In this document: one piece after another, positions 41,066 to 49,329 of the stretch
Numbering within the stretch: position 1 is the first letter of the stretch
How the letters are laid out: each line of letters begins with the position of its first letter
NCBI GenBank assembly: GCA_002337145.1
Contig: DDFK01000003.1
Span: 248,001-312,000 of the forward strand
Origin: Chitinophagaceae bacterium UBA1930
GTDB taxonomy: Bacteria > Bacteroidota > Bacteroidia > Chitinophagales > Chitinophagaceae
Direction: 5' to 3'
Length of the DNA: 64,000 bases
Position numbers and translations under genes: made by a program
The notes under the pieces: model-generated
What the model was told of the DNA's origin: nothing
Databases searched by the model: none
The model's input: only the letters and a program-made list of their open reading frames with translations

Positions 41066-43891
41066 TTAACGGATTAAATTAATCGACCCTTTTTTCGTGA
41101 CAATTGTTCCGTTCTGTACTTTTATTTTGGCTACATACACATAAACACCCATTGGTTGTTTTTTGCCTTTGTAAGTGCCATCCCATTTGTTGCTCATGTC
41201 TTTTGTTTCAAAGATCATTTCGCCCCATTGGTTAAATATTTTCAGTTCCAATCCTGCTATAATGGTTCCGTACACCTGGAAAAAGTCGTTGTTGCCATCA
41301 CCGTTAGGACTAAATACATTGGGAATGAAAATATCGTCAAAGTCAGAAACTTTTATACTATATGTTTTTACAGTGGTGCCACAGCCGTTGGTAACGCTAT
41401 AGCTAATGGTTACCGTACCAGATGTTAAACCGGTTACAACACCACTTGCATTAATGGTGGCAATAGTTGTATTGCTACTGCTCCATGTACCGCCGGTTGT
41501 TGCATCAGTAAGTGTTATCGTGGCATTGGGGTTTACAGTTGTAGGTCCTGTAATATCGGCCACTATTGGCTTGTCGCTAATAGTTACAGCAAATGATTTT
41601 GTAGTGCTGCCACAAGTATTGGTTACGGTGTAATTAATGTTTGTGGTGCCAGATGCCACACCTGTTACAACACCGCTACTGTTTACTGTTGCTATTGCGG
41701 TATTGCTACTGCTCCATGTGCCGCCGTTAGTTGTATTGGTTAAAGTTGTTGTAGCTGCTGCACACAAACTTGGTGTGCCGCTAATATTGGCAACAACCGG
41801 TTTGTCGCTTACGGTCAAAGCAAAAGTTTTGGTAGTGCTGCCGCAAGTATTGGTTACTGTATAGCTAATGGTGGTTGACCCATTTGCTATGCCTGTTACA
41901 ACACCACTTGCATTAATGGTAGCTGTTGCTGTATTACTACTGCTCCATGTACCACCTGTTGTTGTACTGGATAAAGTACCAGTAGCTGCAATGCAAAGGT
42001 TAGCTGAGCCGCTGATGTCTGCAACAACCGGTTTGTCATTTACTGTTATGGCAAAAGTTTTGGTGGTGGTGCCACAACTGTTGGTTACAGCATAGCTAAT
42101 AGTTGCACTGCCCGCCGTTACGCTTGTTACTACGCCTGTGTTGCTAACAGTCGCAACTGTTGTATTGCTACTACTCCATGTGCCGCCCGTAGTAGTGCTG
42201 CTTAAGTTTACTGTGGCAGCCACACATAAACTTGGCGTACCGGTAATATCTGCAACTACAGGCTTGTCGTTTACCGTTATTACAAATGTTTTGGAAGCAT
42301 TGCCACAACTGCTGGTAACACTGTAGGTAATTGTAGAAGTTCCAGTTGTAGTGCCTGTTACGGATCCGCTGGCATCAATGGTAGCCACTGCTGTATTGCT
42401 ACTGCTCCATGTGCCGCCGGTTGTTGTGTTGCTTAAAGTAGTTGCTGCCCCTACGCATACGGTAGATGAGCCGGTAATATTGGGCAGCGTTATGCTATTG
42501 CCTACTGTTACTGAAAAAGTTTTAGTGGTAGTGCCGCAACTGTTGCTTACGCTATAGCTTATAACAGTTGAACCTGAGGTAACGCCCGTAACATTGCCGC
42601 TGTTGTCAACAGTGGCTGCACTTCCATTGGAGGAGCTCCAGGTACCGCCTGGTGTTGTGTTGGTAAATGGAACTGTACTGCCGGTGCATATATTGGAAGT
42701 GCCAGAAATTTCTGCCACAATTGGCTTGCTGGTTACTGTTATATTGAACGGGCTTGATGCAGTGCTACCACAAGTATTGGTAACAGTATAGGTAATTGTT
42801 GCACCACCGGGCGTTACACCTGTTAACGCACCTGTATTGCTTACGGTGGCAATGGCTGTATTGTTACTGCTCCACACGCCACCTGCTGTTGCATTTTGCA
42901 GGGAGTAATAGGTATAGCTTTCGCAAATGGAAGTGATACCAATAATATTGGGCACCACAGGTTTGCCAATAATAGTTACGGTAATGTTTTGTGCAGTGCT
43001 ACTTACACTATTGGTGGTATTGGTTGCAACCAGGCTGGCTGTATAGGAAGTGCCCACCACAGCGGTAGCAGGTACGGTTATAACCAATGGGGATGAAGTA
43101 AGTGTGGCATTGGTAACATTCACAAAACCGGCTGCCTGTGCTGCTGCGTTCCAGCTAAGGGTGTATTTGTCTGGGTTGCCAGTCGATGTATAGGTAATAT
43201 TTGCCGAGGTTACTCCCTGGCAAACAGATACGGGTGTAGAAGGATTGATGGTTACGCCCGGTGGTGGTGGAATGACCGTACAGCCATTGTTTACGTAAGT
43301 GGGCGTTCCCGAAGCGTTCCAGGATACGGCATTACCATCGATATTTGAAGGCCATCCAGCAGTAAAAGTCCGTATTTGCGAAGTACAGGTATTGGAACCA
43401 TTCACTATTTGGATATACCTGTCGTCTGATGGATTATTGGCAAGCGTACCCATGGCACTCCAATTGCTTCCCCTGGTAATATATACAACATAAATGGTAC
43501 CACTGGCACACAATGCCGATACATCGTATTGTGCATCAAAATCGGCAGGTATAAAGATTACAACGCTGCCCGAAGGAATAACTGTTGAAGATGACGTGAC
43601 TGCATTTATGGTACAGCCAGTTGAGGACGTAATGGTACCCGTACCCGTTTTAGGGGCAGCATTGGCCCCAGCCAATATGCCTGTAGGGCTATTGGTAGCA
43701 GGTGTATTGGAACCGTAATACAGTGTATATGCACTGGTGGCCGCACTGGCTGTGGTGGTAAAAACAATAAATTCGTTTACACCTTCGCTGCTACCACATG
43801 AATTGACCATAGCACTGTTGATAACAGGGCACTGAGCATGTATAGCATTGAACAAAAACACTGATAACAGCAGAAAATAGAGCTTCTTCAT
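41066..43891 (-). CDS. T9SS type B cargo with seven BIG2-like repeats
   Basis: A 941-residue surface protein. The signal peptide is about 1-19 (ending IHAQ). The N-terminal domain (about 20-230) contains CGSSEGVNEFIVFTT and resembles the lamin-tail-like or surface modules of Bacteroidota. Seven 77-residue Ig-like (BIG2-type) repeats follow, each with GGTWSSSNTAIATV and ISYTVTNSCGTT (about 311-835). The last ~95 residues are a type B sorting domain (DIFIPNVFSPNGDGNNDFFQ ... QPMGVYVYVAKIKV). It opens the five-gene operon and has its own candidate promoter. Adhesion or gliding is inferred. Confidence 0.9.
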   Translation of the reverse strand: MKKLYFLLLSVFLFNAIHAQCPVINSAMVNSCGSSEGVNEFIVFTTTASAATSAYTLYYGSNTPATNSPTGILAGANAAPKTGTGTITSSTGCTINAVTSSSTVIPSGSVVIFIPADFDAQYDVSALCASGTIYVVYITRGSNWSAMGTLANNPSDDRYIQIVNGSNTCTSQIRTFTAGWPSNIDGNAVSWNASGTPTYVNNGCTVIPPPPGVTINPSTPVSVCQGVTSANITYTSTGNPDKYTLSWNAAAQAAGFVNVTNATLTSSPLVITVPATAVVGTSYTASLVATNTTNSVSSTAQNITVTIIGKPVVPNIIGITSICESYTYYSLQNATAGGVWSSNNTAIATVSNTGALTGVTPGGATITYTVTNTCGSTASSPFNITVTSKPIVAEISGTSNICTGSTVPFTNTTPGGTWSSSNGSAATVDNSGNVTGVTSGSTVISYSVSNSCGTTTKTFSVTVGNSITLPNITGSSTVCVGAATTLSNTTTGGTWSSSNTAVATIDASGSVTGTTTGTSTITYSVTSSCGNASKTFVITVNDKPVVADITGTPSLCVAATVNLSSTTTGGTWSSSNTTVATVSNTGVVTSVTAGSATISYAVTNSCGTTTKTFAITVNDKPVVADISGSANLCIAATGTLSSTTTGGTWSSSNTATATINASGVVTGIANGSTTISYTVTNTCGSTTKTFALTVSDKPVVANISGTPSLCAAATTTLTNTTNGGTWSSSNTAIATVNSSGVVTGVASGTTNINYTVTNTCGSTTKSFAVTISDKPIVADITGPTTVNPNATITLTDATTGGTWSSSNTTIATINASGVVTGLTSGTVTISYSVTNGCGTTVKTYSIKVSDFDDIFIPNVFSPNGDGNNDFFQVYGTIIAGLELKIFNQWGEMIFETKDMSNKWDGTYKGKKQPMGVYVYVAKIKVQNGTIVTKKGSINLIR
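41400..42960 (-). repeat. Seven 231-bp coding tandem repeats (77-aa BIG2-like modules)
   Basis: The repeat GGTWSSSN recurs at a 231-bp period, with tgctccatgt on the plus strand marking each unit. The units are similar enough in DNA for slippage or recombination. They differ in sequence and length from the 270-bp repeats of the giant cargo. Confidence 0.85.
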
Positions 43892-43926
43892 TAAGTTAAT
43901 TTTGGATTTAAAGTTTGGCTTTTGTA

Positions 43927-43958
43927 CAAGTATAGGTCAATTACCAATACACTTAAAA
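43927..43958 (-). promoter_or_regulatory. Candidate promoter of the type B cargo/PorP operon
   Basis: On the minus strand TTTT (plus-strand 43955-43958) and TATACTTG (43927-43934; one mismatch to TAnnTTTG) are 20 bases apart. The start would be about 30 bases before the ATG at 43891. Confidence 0.45.
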
Positions 43959-44158
43959 CTTTAATATCTGCGGCGAAATTGAAGGTTTAATGTTTTCTTA
44001 AGGTAAAACCCATGTGAACTTACTATAAAGGAATTGTTAACAACCGGTTGAAATACAGGCTCAATTGGGTTAGAATATGAAGCATGTAGAACTGTTAAGC
44101 ATGCTGAAATGGCTTGGTGTAATTGCTGCCATTTTTATTTAGGGTGGCCTGATAAATG

Positions 44159-44230
44159 TGGTCTCGCCAAGAATCGAACTTGGATCTAGAGTTTAGGAAA
44201 CTCCTATTCTATCCATTGAACTACGAAACC
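44159..44230 (-). tRNA. tRNA-Arg (anticodon CCT)
   Basis: Read on the minus strand the 72 bases fold into a full cloverleaf: acceptor GGTTTCG/CGAGACC (one G-U), D stem GTTC/GAAT, anticodon stem GGAGT/ACTCT with loop TTCCTAA (anticodon CCT, reads AGG), variable loop AGAT, T stem CCAAG/CTTGG with loop TTCGATT, and discriminator A. The CCA end is not encoded. The flanking gaps of about 265 bp on the 43891 side and 210 bp on the 44442 side hold no other gene I can support. Confidence 0.95.
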
Positions 44231-44441
44231 ATGACCGAACAGATCTGTTATTCGGGTGGCAAAAATAGGGGAATTCGCTTTTTGTGCAACAGATATACAG
44301 CAACAAAATGCTTCCATCTTCATAAAATAATCCATTTATCAGTATTTTACCAGTTCAACTGCTTTATCTGGTGCCATTTTCATCAATAATTGCCTGCTAA
44401 CCGGAGCATTACGTAGTTGAAGCCAGCCAAAACAAAAGCCA

Positions 44442-45359
44442 TTGCTGTACAGACTGCTGAAAATATTCATCCGCCTTGCTTTACGCATTTTCTGCAAAAG
44501 CATCCATATCAAAAACAGGCACCTGCTATTGCATAAAGGCCCTTTACTTGTTACGGCAAATCACCCCAACTCTTTTTTGGATGCAATCATTATCGGCTCG
44601 GTCTTTAAGCATCCCGTACATTTTTTGGCAAGGGGCGATGCATTCAACAAACCGTGGCACCGCAGGTTATTGGGGCTGCTACAAATGGTACCCATTTACA
44701 GGCTAAGCGAAGGAAGGGAAAACCTTTACTTGAACAACGATGCCTTTACAACCAGCAAAAACATATTGGCCAACAATGGCATTGTATTGATTTTTATTGA
44801 AGGCATCTGCAGGCACACGCACCAACTGCAGCCATTTAAAAAAGGGGCGGCACGTATTGCTTTCAGTTGTTGGAAGGAGCATATTGACGTGCAGGTAATG
44901 CCGCTGGCCATTCAATATGATTCGTTAGAAAAATTTGGCAAGCAGGTAACCCTAGCTGCATTGCCCTTGCTATCTATAACACAACTGTACCAACCAGACG
45001 ATGGCGAAGCAAAGAACTACCTGTACTTTAACCATATTATTTTTAAGCAACTAGCCGCTGCATTGGCTATTGAACCCTTTGTTGAAAAAAGAAAGGCACC
45101 CGCCATAATACGGCTGCCAGCAATGTTTGGCAAACTATTGCATGCCCCCTTGTATTACACAGTTAAACATTGGGTAACCCGCAAAACGGCAGGCACAGTG
45201 TATTACGATGCAGTGTTGTTTGGTATGCTATTGTGCACATACCCTGTTTACTTAATGCTGATGCTGCTTGTTGTATCATTGCTGCATGTTTGCTTATACA
45301 TACAACTACTGTTAGTAGTGCTACATATTTTATGTGCCTACTGCACGGCACTTGTTTAG
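44442..45359 (+). CDS. 1-acyl-glycerol-3-phosphate acyltransferase-like membrane protein
   Basis: A 305-residue PlsC-family lipid acyltransferase. The catalytic region reads TANHPNSFLDAIIIGS (His-x5-Asp, the variant usual in Bacteroidota relatives), and a second block FIEGICRHTHQLQPFKKGA takes the place of the usual FPEGTRS. A pair of C-terminal membrane helices (about 250-300) anchors it. No ATG exists near the 5' end; the in-frame TTG at 44442 gives MLYRLLKIFIRLALR, matching family N-termini, and an in-frame stop lies 24 bases upstream. A TTG start is therefore forced unless translation begins at another rare codon. Confidence 0.85.
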   Translation: MLYRLLKIFIRLALRIFCKSIHIKNRHLLLHKGPLLVTANHPNSFLDAIIIGSVFKHPVHFLARGDAFNKPWHRRLLGLLQMVPIYRLSEGRENLYLNNDAFTTSKNILANNGIVLIFIEGICRHTHQLQPFKKGAARIAFSCWKEHIDVQVMPLAIQYDSLEKFGKQVTLAALPLLSITQLYQPDDGEAKNYLYFNHIIFKQLAAALAIEPFVEKRKAPAIIRLPAMFGKLLHAPLYYTVKHWVTRKTAGTVYYDAVLFGMLLCTYPVYLMLMLLVVSLLHVCLYIQLLLVVLHILCAYCTALV

Positions 45360-45386
45360 TATAAACCGATACAATACATTTACCCC

Positions 45387-45854
45387 ATGAGCAACATAAA
45401 AAAGCTGGGCGAAAGAAAACGCATTGCCTTGATAGCACACGATCACAAAAAGGCCGACATTGTTGAATGGGCCCTCTTTAACAAGGCAGCGTTGGCAAAA
45501 CATGAACTGGTTGCTACAGGCACAACGGGCAAGCTGATTGAAGAAGCTTTGGACAGGCCCGTAAAAAAAATGCTGAGTGGGCCACTTGGTGGCGACCAGC
45601 AGATAGGTAGCATGATTGCTCAAAATGAAATAGACATCATGATTTTCTTTTGGGACCCCATGCATGCACAACCGCACGACAGCGATGTAAAGGCCCTGCT
45701 GCGTTTATGTGTTGTTTGGAACATTCCCATGGCTTGCGACAGGGCAACCGCAGACTTTATTATGACCTCGCCATTTATGCATACCGAGTACAATGCCACA
45801 TTGCCTAGCTATACCGATTACTTGAACAGGGAAATTAAGGAAGACGATGAATGA
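45387..45854 (+). CDS. mgsA: Methylglyoxal synthase
   Basis: Converts dihydroxyacetone phosphate to methylglyoxal and phosphate, a bypass that relieves sugar-phosphate build-up. The 155-residue product has the normal length, with catalytic Asp70 in SGPLGGDQQIGSMI and His97 in DPMHAQPHDSDVKALLRL; both correspond to the E. coli residues 71 and 98. The phosphate-binding ATGTTGKLIEE is intact. It overlaps the following acetyltransferase by 8 bp and may be co-transcribed with the acyltransferase 27 bp upstream. Confidence 0.95.
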   Translation: MSNIKKLGERKRIALIAHDHKKADIVEWALFNKAALAKHELVATGTTGKLIEEALDRPVKKMLSGPLGGDQQIGSMIAQNEIDIMIFFWDPMHAQPHDSDVKALLRLCVVWNIPMACDRATADFIMTSPFMHTEYNATLPSYTDYLNREIKEDDE

Positions 45855-46347
45855 CATACAGCTAAGGCCCTGGTTACGGCAAGATGCACAACAACTAGCT
45901 GCTATTGCCAACAACAAAAATATATGGAACAATGTACGTGATAGTTTCCCCAGCCCGTACACGGTAATGGATGCACTGCAATGGATAAGCAAGGAAGCGG
46001 GCTCGCAAACACTTACCAACTTTGCCGTGCTGTACCAAGGAAGTGTTGCAGGCAGCATGGGCATTATATTGAATGAGGATGTGTACCGTAACACTGTGGA
46101 GATTGGCTATTTTATTGGCGAACCATTTTGGGGCAAGGGCATTGCCACAGCAGCAGTAAACAGTTTGTGCAGCTATGTAGAACAGCGGTTTAAACCTACG
46201 CGTATAATGGCCAGGATATATGCCCATAACAAAGCAAGCATGAAAGTGCTGGAAAAGAATGGTTTTGAACTGGAGAGCGTGCAACGCAAAGCAGCTATAA
46301 AAAACGGTGTGGTATTGGATGTGTATGTATGGGTGAAATTTCCTTGA
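45847..46347 (+). CDS. GNAT family N-acetyltransferase (RimJ/RimL type)
   Basis: A 166-residue acetyltransferase resembling RimJ/RimL: IQLRPWLRQDAQQLAAI at the start, the acetyl-CoA loop IGEPFWGKGIATAAVNSLC, and NKASMKVLEKNGFELESV. The substrate may be a protein N-terminus or a small amine and cannot be told from sequence. It starts inside the last codons of mgsA, which implies coupled translation. Confidence 0.88.
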   Translation: MNDIQLRPWLRQDAQQLAAIANNKNIWNNVRDSFPSPYTVMDALQWISKEAGSQTLTNFAVLYQGSVAGSMGIILNEDVYRNTVEIGYFIGEPFWGKGIATAAVNSLCSYVEQRFKPTRIMARIYAHNKASMKVLEKNGFELESVQRKAAIKNGVVLDVYVWVKFP

Positions 46348-46718
46348 AAAGAAGCTAAAAGTGTTAGTCGGTTTATGGCTTTGCACACGGATGACACAGG
46401 TTTAACGGATGTTCACTGATTGATGCTGCTTCACAGCATGTTGATTTCTCTTGGCATATTTGGAATTTGGCGTTTTTGCATTTGGAATTTTATCAAGATG
46501 GTATAAAGTTGATCATGCGTACAATTGGCTATCAAAAGTCCATTCAAAAATATTCCGTTACATTTGCCGCATCATATACTCTCTCTTAGCAGGCTCGATG
46601 CTTTATTCATCCGTCAAAAAAAAGATAATCAAGTCATAGGTTGTTGAGCATATACAAACAACAATGACCCTTGTTTTGCATGGGGCCAGTTGTATTATTT
46701 TATTTAAACAATTATATT
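46348..46718. other. Gene-free stretch with intergenic-repeat remnants
   Basis: About 370 bases without a convincing gene. It contains strings of the kind often scattered between Bacteroidota genes (cacggatgacacaggttt near 46386; catttggaatttt near 46480). A 6-bp hairpin ATGCTG/CAGCAT lies at 46423-46439 without a clean T-tract. A 62-codon open frame at 46451-46639 has no motif and is not called. The 3' end carries the candidate promoter of the helicase. Confidence 0.5.
46675..46703 (+). promoter_or_regulatory. Candidate promoter of the DEAD-box helicase gene
   Basis: TTTG (46675-46678) and TATTTTAT (46696-46703) are 17 bases apart; the -7 box keeps TAnnTT but not the final TG. A start near 46709 would fit translation from the TTG at 46719 and would exclude the upstream in-frame ATG at 46680. 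Confidence 0.35.
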
Positions 46719-47975
46719 TTGTTATTCAAAGATTTACATTTGGTTGAGCCGATATTGTCGGCCCTCCAAGCAGAAGGTTATACCACACCTACCCCCATTC
46801 AGCAGCAATCCATACCCGAAGTATTGAAAGGCAGGGACCTATTGGGCTGTGCACAGACAGGCACAGGAAAAACGGCAGCATTTGCCATTCCCATATTACA
46901 GTCGCTGTATTTACGCAAGCGTTTGGAAAAAAATGCCAATAACCATATCAAGGCATTGATATTGACACCCACCAGGGAATTGGCTATACAGATTGATGAA
47001 AGCTTTGCTGCCTATGGCAAGAACACGGGCTTAAGGCATACCGTTATTTTTGGCGGTGTATCGCAACTGGCACAAACCAATGCCCTACGTAGGGGTATTG
47101 ACATATTGATTGCCACACCGGGCAGGCTTTTGGACCTGATAGGCCAGAACTATATTAGCTTGAAGCACCTAGAAATATTTGTATTGGACGAGGCAGACAG
47201 GATGCTGGACATGGGTTTTATACATGACGTTAAAAAAACGATTGCCCATTTGCCTGCCCAAAGGCAGACCCTGTTTTTTTCTGCAACCATGCCTACCGAA
47301 ATTGCCGGTTTGGCAAACAGTATTTTAAGCAATCCCGTTAAGGTTGAAGTGACACCCGTTTCATCTACCGTAGAAAAAATTGAACAGTCGCTTTTCTTTG
47401 TGGAGAAGCCCGACAAGCGTTTGTTGCTGCAGCATTTATTGCAAGATGTGAGCATTGAACGTGTGCTGGTGTTTGCCCGTACCAAGCATGGCTCGGACAA
47501 GATTGTAAAGGACCTTGCACGTAACAACGTAAAGGCCGAAGCGATACATGGCAACAAATCGCAGAATGCCAGACAACGTGCATTACAGAATTTTAAAGCG
47601 GGTACCATACGTGTTTTGGTAGCAACCGATATTGCTGCCCGTGGCATTGATGTGGACGAGCTGACGCATGTAATTAATTACGATTTGCCCAATATACCCG
47701 AAACCTATGTGCACCGCATTGGGCGTACAGGCCGTGCAGGGCATAGCGGTACTGCATTTTCTTTTTGCGATTCGGAAGAACGGGAATTTTTGCGTGACAT
47801 CAATAAACTGATCAAAACACCCATACCTGTTGTGGAGGAACATCCTTATAAGATGACGCATACAAGGTTTACCCCGCCACCGCCCCCACAACAAAGGGGC
47901 AGGCAGCAACAAGGCCAAGGCGGCAGGCCCAAAACAGAAAGAAGGGAAAGGAACTGGGGCAACAGGGGAAGGTAA
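46719..47975 (+). CDS. DEAD-box ATP-dependent RNA helicase (RhlE-like)
   Basis: A 418-residue RNA helicase with all core motifs in order: Q motif TTPTPIQQQSIP (about 22-33), motif I AQTGTGKT (45-52), Ia PTRELAIQ, II DEAD in VLDEADRMLDMGF, III SAT in FFSATMP, and VI HRIGRTGRAG. A basic, Arg/Gln/Gly-rich tail (RGRQQQGQGGRPKTERR) may bind RNA. Such proteins act in ribosome assembly, RNA decay or cold adaptation. I choose the TTG at 46719 (MLFKDLHLVEPIL) because its spacing fits family N-termini and a promoter overlaps the region upstream; the frame is open from 46671 with an ATG at 46680. Confidence 0.92.
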   Translation: MLFKDLHLVEPILSALQAEGYTTPTPIQQQSIPEVLKGRDLLGCAQTGTGKTAAFAIPILQSLYLRKRLEKNANNHIKALILTPTRELAIQIDESFAAYGKNTGLRHTVIFGGVSQLAQTNALRRGIDILIATPGRLLDLIGQNYISLKHLEIFVLDEADRMLDMGFIHDVKKTIAHLPAQRQTLFFSATMPTEIAGLANSILSNPVKVEVTPVSSTVEKIEQSLFFVEKPDKRLLLQHLLQDVSIERVLVFARTKHGSDKIVKDLARNNVKAEAIHGNKSQNARQRALQNFKAGTIRVLVATDIAARGIDVDELTHVINYDLPNIPETYVHRIGRTGRAGHSGTAFSFCDSEEREFLRDINKLIKTPIPVVEEHPYKMTHTRFTPPPPPQQRGRQQQGQGGRPKTERRERNWGNRGR

Positions 47976-48010
47976 TTGATTGGAAAAACAATGATCAATA
48001 TTCAATGTTC

Positions 48011-48066
48011 AACACCCAATACTGAGGAACAACACAAGTTGTTTTTGAGTATTGGGTGTTTTTATT
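48011..48066. terminator. Long nested hairpin terminator between the helicase and aminotransferase genes
   Basis: The perfect 13-bp stem AACACCCAATACT / AGTATTGGGTGTT (48011-48023, 48048-48060) encloses a second 6-bp stem AACAAC / GTTGTT (48028-48033, 48038-48043). A T-tract (TTTTATTTT) follows on the plus strand, ending the helicase transcript. On the minus strand the tract is absent apart from GTTGAAC. A looser AGCACAA/TTGTGCT pairing (48106-48112, 48143-48149) reaches the aminotransferase stop codon. Confidence 0.75.
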
Positions 48067-48147
48067 TTAAGACGAACACGAAGGGCGGCATGGAGAATCG
48101 CGAAGAGCACAACGCGGTGTACTTTGTGATGCATTGTGTTCTTTGTG

Positions 48148-49293
48148 CTACCTAAACTTTGTTAACCCTTCAACAGCCTTACGTAGGGTTTCTTCTTTTT
48201 TCGCAAAGCAGAAACGTATCACTTTGTTGTCTTCTGCATGTTTATAAAAAGCAGAAACAGGAATAGTGGCCACACCATAGTTCTTGGTAAGGTGTATGGC
48301 AAAATCCTTGTCGCCCATATCACTTAAGCCGGCATAGCTATAGCATTCAAAATAACTGCCGTGGCTGGGTATGCATTTAAACGGTGTGGCTTTCATCAGC
48401 TCACGAAAGTAGTCGCGTTTGGTTTGTATGGAAGCACCCAGCGATAAATAAGCATCTTCATTTTGCAGGTAACCTGCCAGGGCAAACTGTTTGGGGCTAT
48501 CCACGCTAAAGCAATTGAACTGATGCACTTTTCTAAATTCTTTCATTGCTTCCGCAGATGAAATGCAGTAACCAATTTTCCAACCGGTGCAATGATAGGT
48601 TTTGCCAAAGGAGAAGCAAACAAAACTCCGCTCCATCAAATCGGGGTAACGTAAAATACTTTGATGCTGTATGCCATCAAAAATCAGGTGTTCGTACACT
48701 TCGTCGCTTAGTATAACAATATTGGTATTGGCAACAATGCTTCTTAGTTCCTGTATGTCATGCCCGCTCAACACCATACCTGTTGGGTTATGAGGCGTGT
48801 TGATCATGATCATTCTCGTCTTATTGTTCACCTTACTTCTTACTTCGTCCCAAGGAATATGGTAGGTTGGGTACTGCAACGAAATACGAACCGCTTTGGC
48901 TCCATTGATTTCTATATTGGGTATATAACTATCATAGGCTGGCTCAAAAACAATTACTTCGTCATTGGGTTGCAGCACTGTTGTCAATGCAGTATAAATA
49001 GCATAGGTACCGCCTGGTGTAATTGTAATTTGTGTATCGGGGTCAATATTTGTATTGTATAGCTTGAAGCATTTTCCTGCAATCCTTTCACGCAGCAAGG
49101 GCAGGCCATTCATGTGCACATACTGGTTGTTGCCTTTTTGCATAGCATCATTTACAAGCGAAGTCAGTTCTTCGCTCATCATGAAATCAGGAAAGCCCTG
49201 GCCAAGGTTCACTGCTTGATGCTCTATTGCCAACGAGCTCATAACCGTAAAAATGGTGGTGCCTACATCGGGAAGTTTTGAATGGATCTGCAT
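48148..49293 (-). CDS. Class I/II PLP-dependent aminotransferase (methionine/kynurenine aminotransferase type)
   Basis: A 381-residue cytoplasmic aminotransferase. Visible features are NLGQGFPDF near residue 29, FEPAYDSYIP (Tyr120), NTPHNPTG (Asn169), LSDEVYEHL and the PLP lysine Lys231 in FSFGKTYHCTGWKIGY. The pattern fits the YbdL/kynurenine-aminotransferase group, commonly called methionine aminotransferase in this phylum; the true substrate could be methionine, glutamine or an aromatic amino acid. I start at the ATG at 49293 (MQIHSKLPDV), dropping seven codons. It follows the TolC-like gene by 36 bp but is probably unrelated to efflux. Confidence 0.9.
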   Translation of the reverse strand: MQIHSKLPDVGTTIFTVMSSLAIEHQAVNLGQGFPDFMMSEELTSLVNDAMQKGNNQYVHMNGLPLLRERIAGKCFKLYNTNIDPDTQITITPGGTYAIYTALTTVLQPNDEVIVFEPAYDSYIPNIEINGAKAVRISLQYPTYHIPWDEVRSKVNNKTRMIMINTPHNPTGMVLSGHDIQELRSIVANTNIVILSDEVYEHLIFDGIQHQSILRYPDLMERSFVCFSFGKTYHCTGWKIGYCISSAEAMKEFRKVHQFNCFSVDSPKQFALAGYLQNEDAYLSLGASIQTKRDYFRELMKATPFKCIPSHGSYFECYSYAGLSDMGDKDFAIHLTKNYGVATIPVSAFYKHAEDNKVIRFCFAKKEETLRKAVEGLTKFR

Positions 49294-49329
49294 GGGGCGA
49301 AGATAGAAGTACAACTTTGACAGCCCAAA

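Noticed and set aside
41406..43096. Chain of plus-strand ORFs of about 75 aa opposite the 941-aa cargo
   Set aside because: Their 231-bp spacing mirrors the BIG2-like repeats of the minus-strand gene; they are shadows.
44159..44230. tRNA-Arg as an integration site of a mobile element
   Set aside because: No integrase, no repeated tRNA 3' end and no foreign-looking genes on either side within the window.
46451..46639. 62-codon plus-strand open frame between the GNAT and helicase genes
   Set aside because: No motif and no coding-like composition, and it lies in a region of intergenic-repeat strings.
46671..46718. Longer N-terminus of the DEAD-box helicase from TTG 46671 or ATG 46680
   Set aside because: The extra residues are hydrophobic, unlike the family, and overlap the candidate promoter; TTG 46719 gives the expected M-x-F-x-x-L start.
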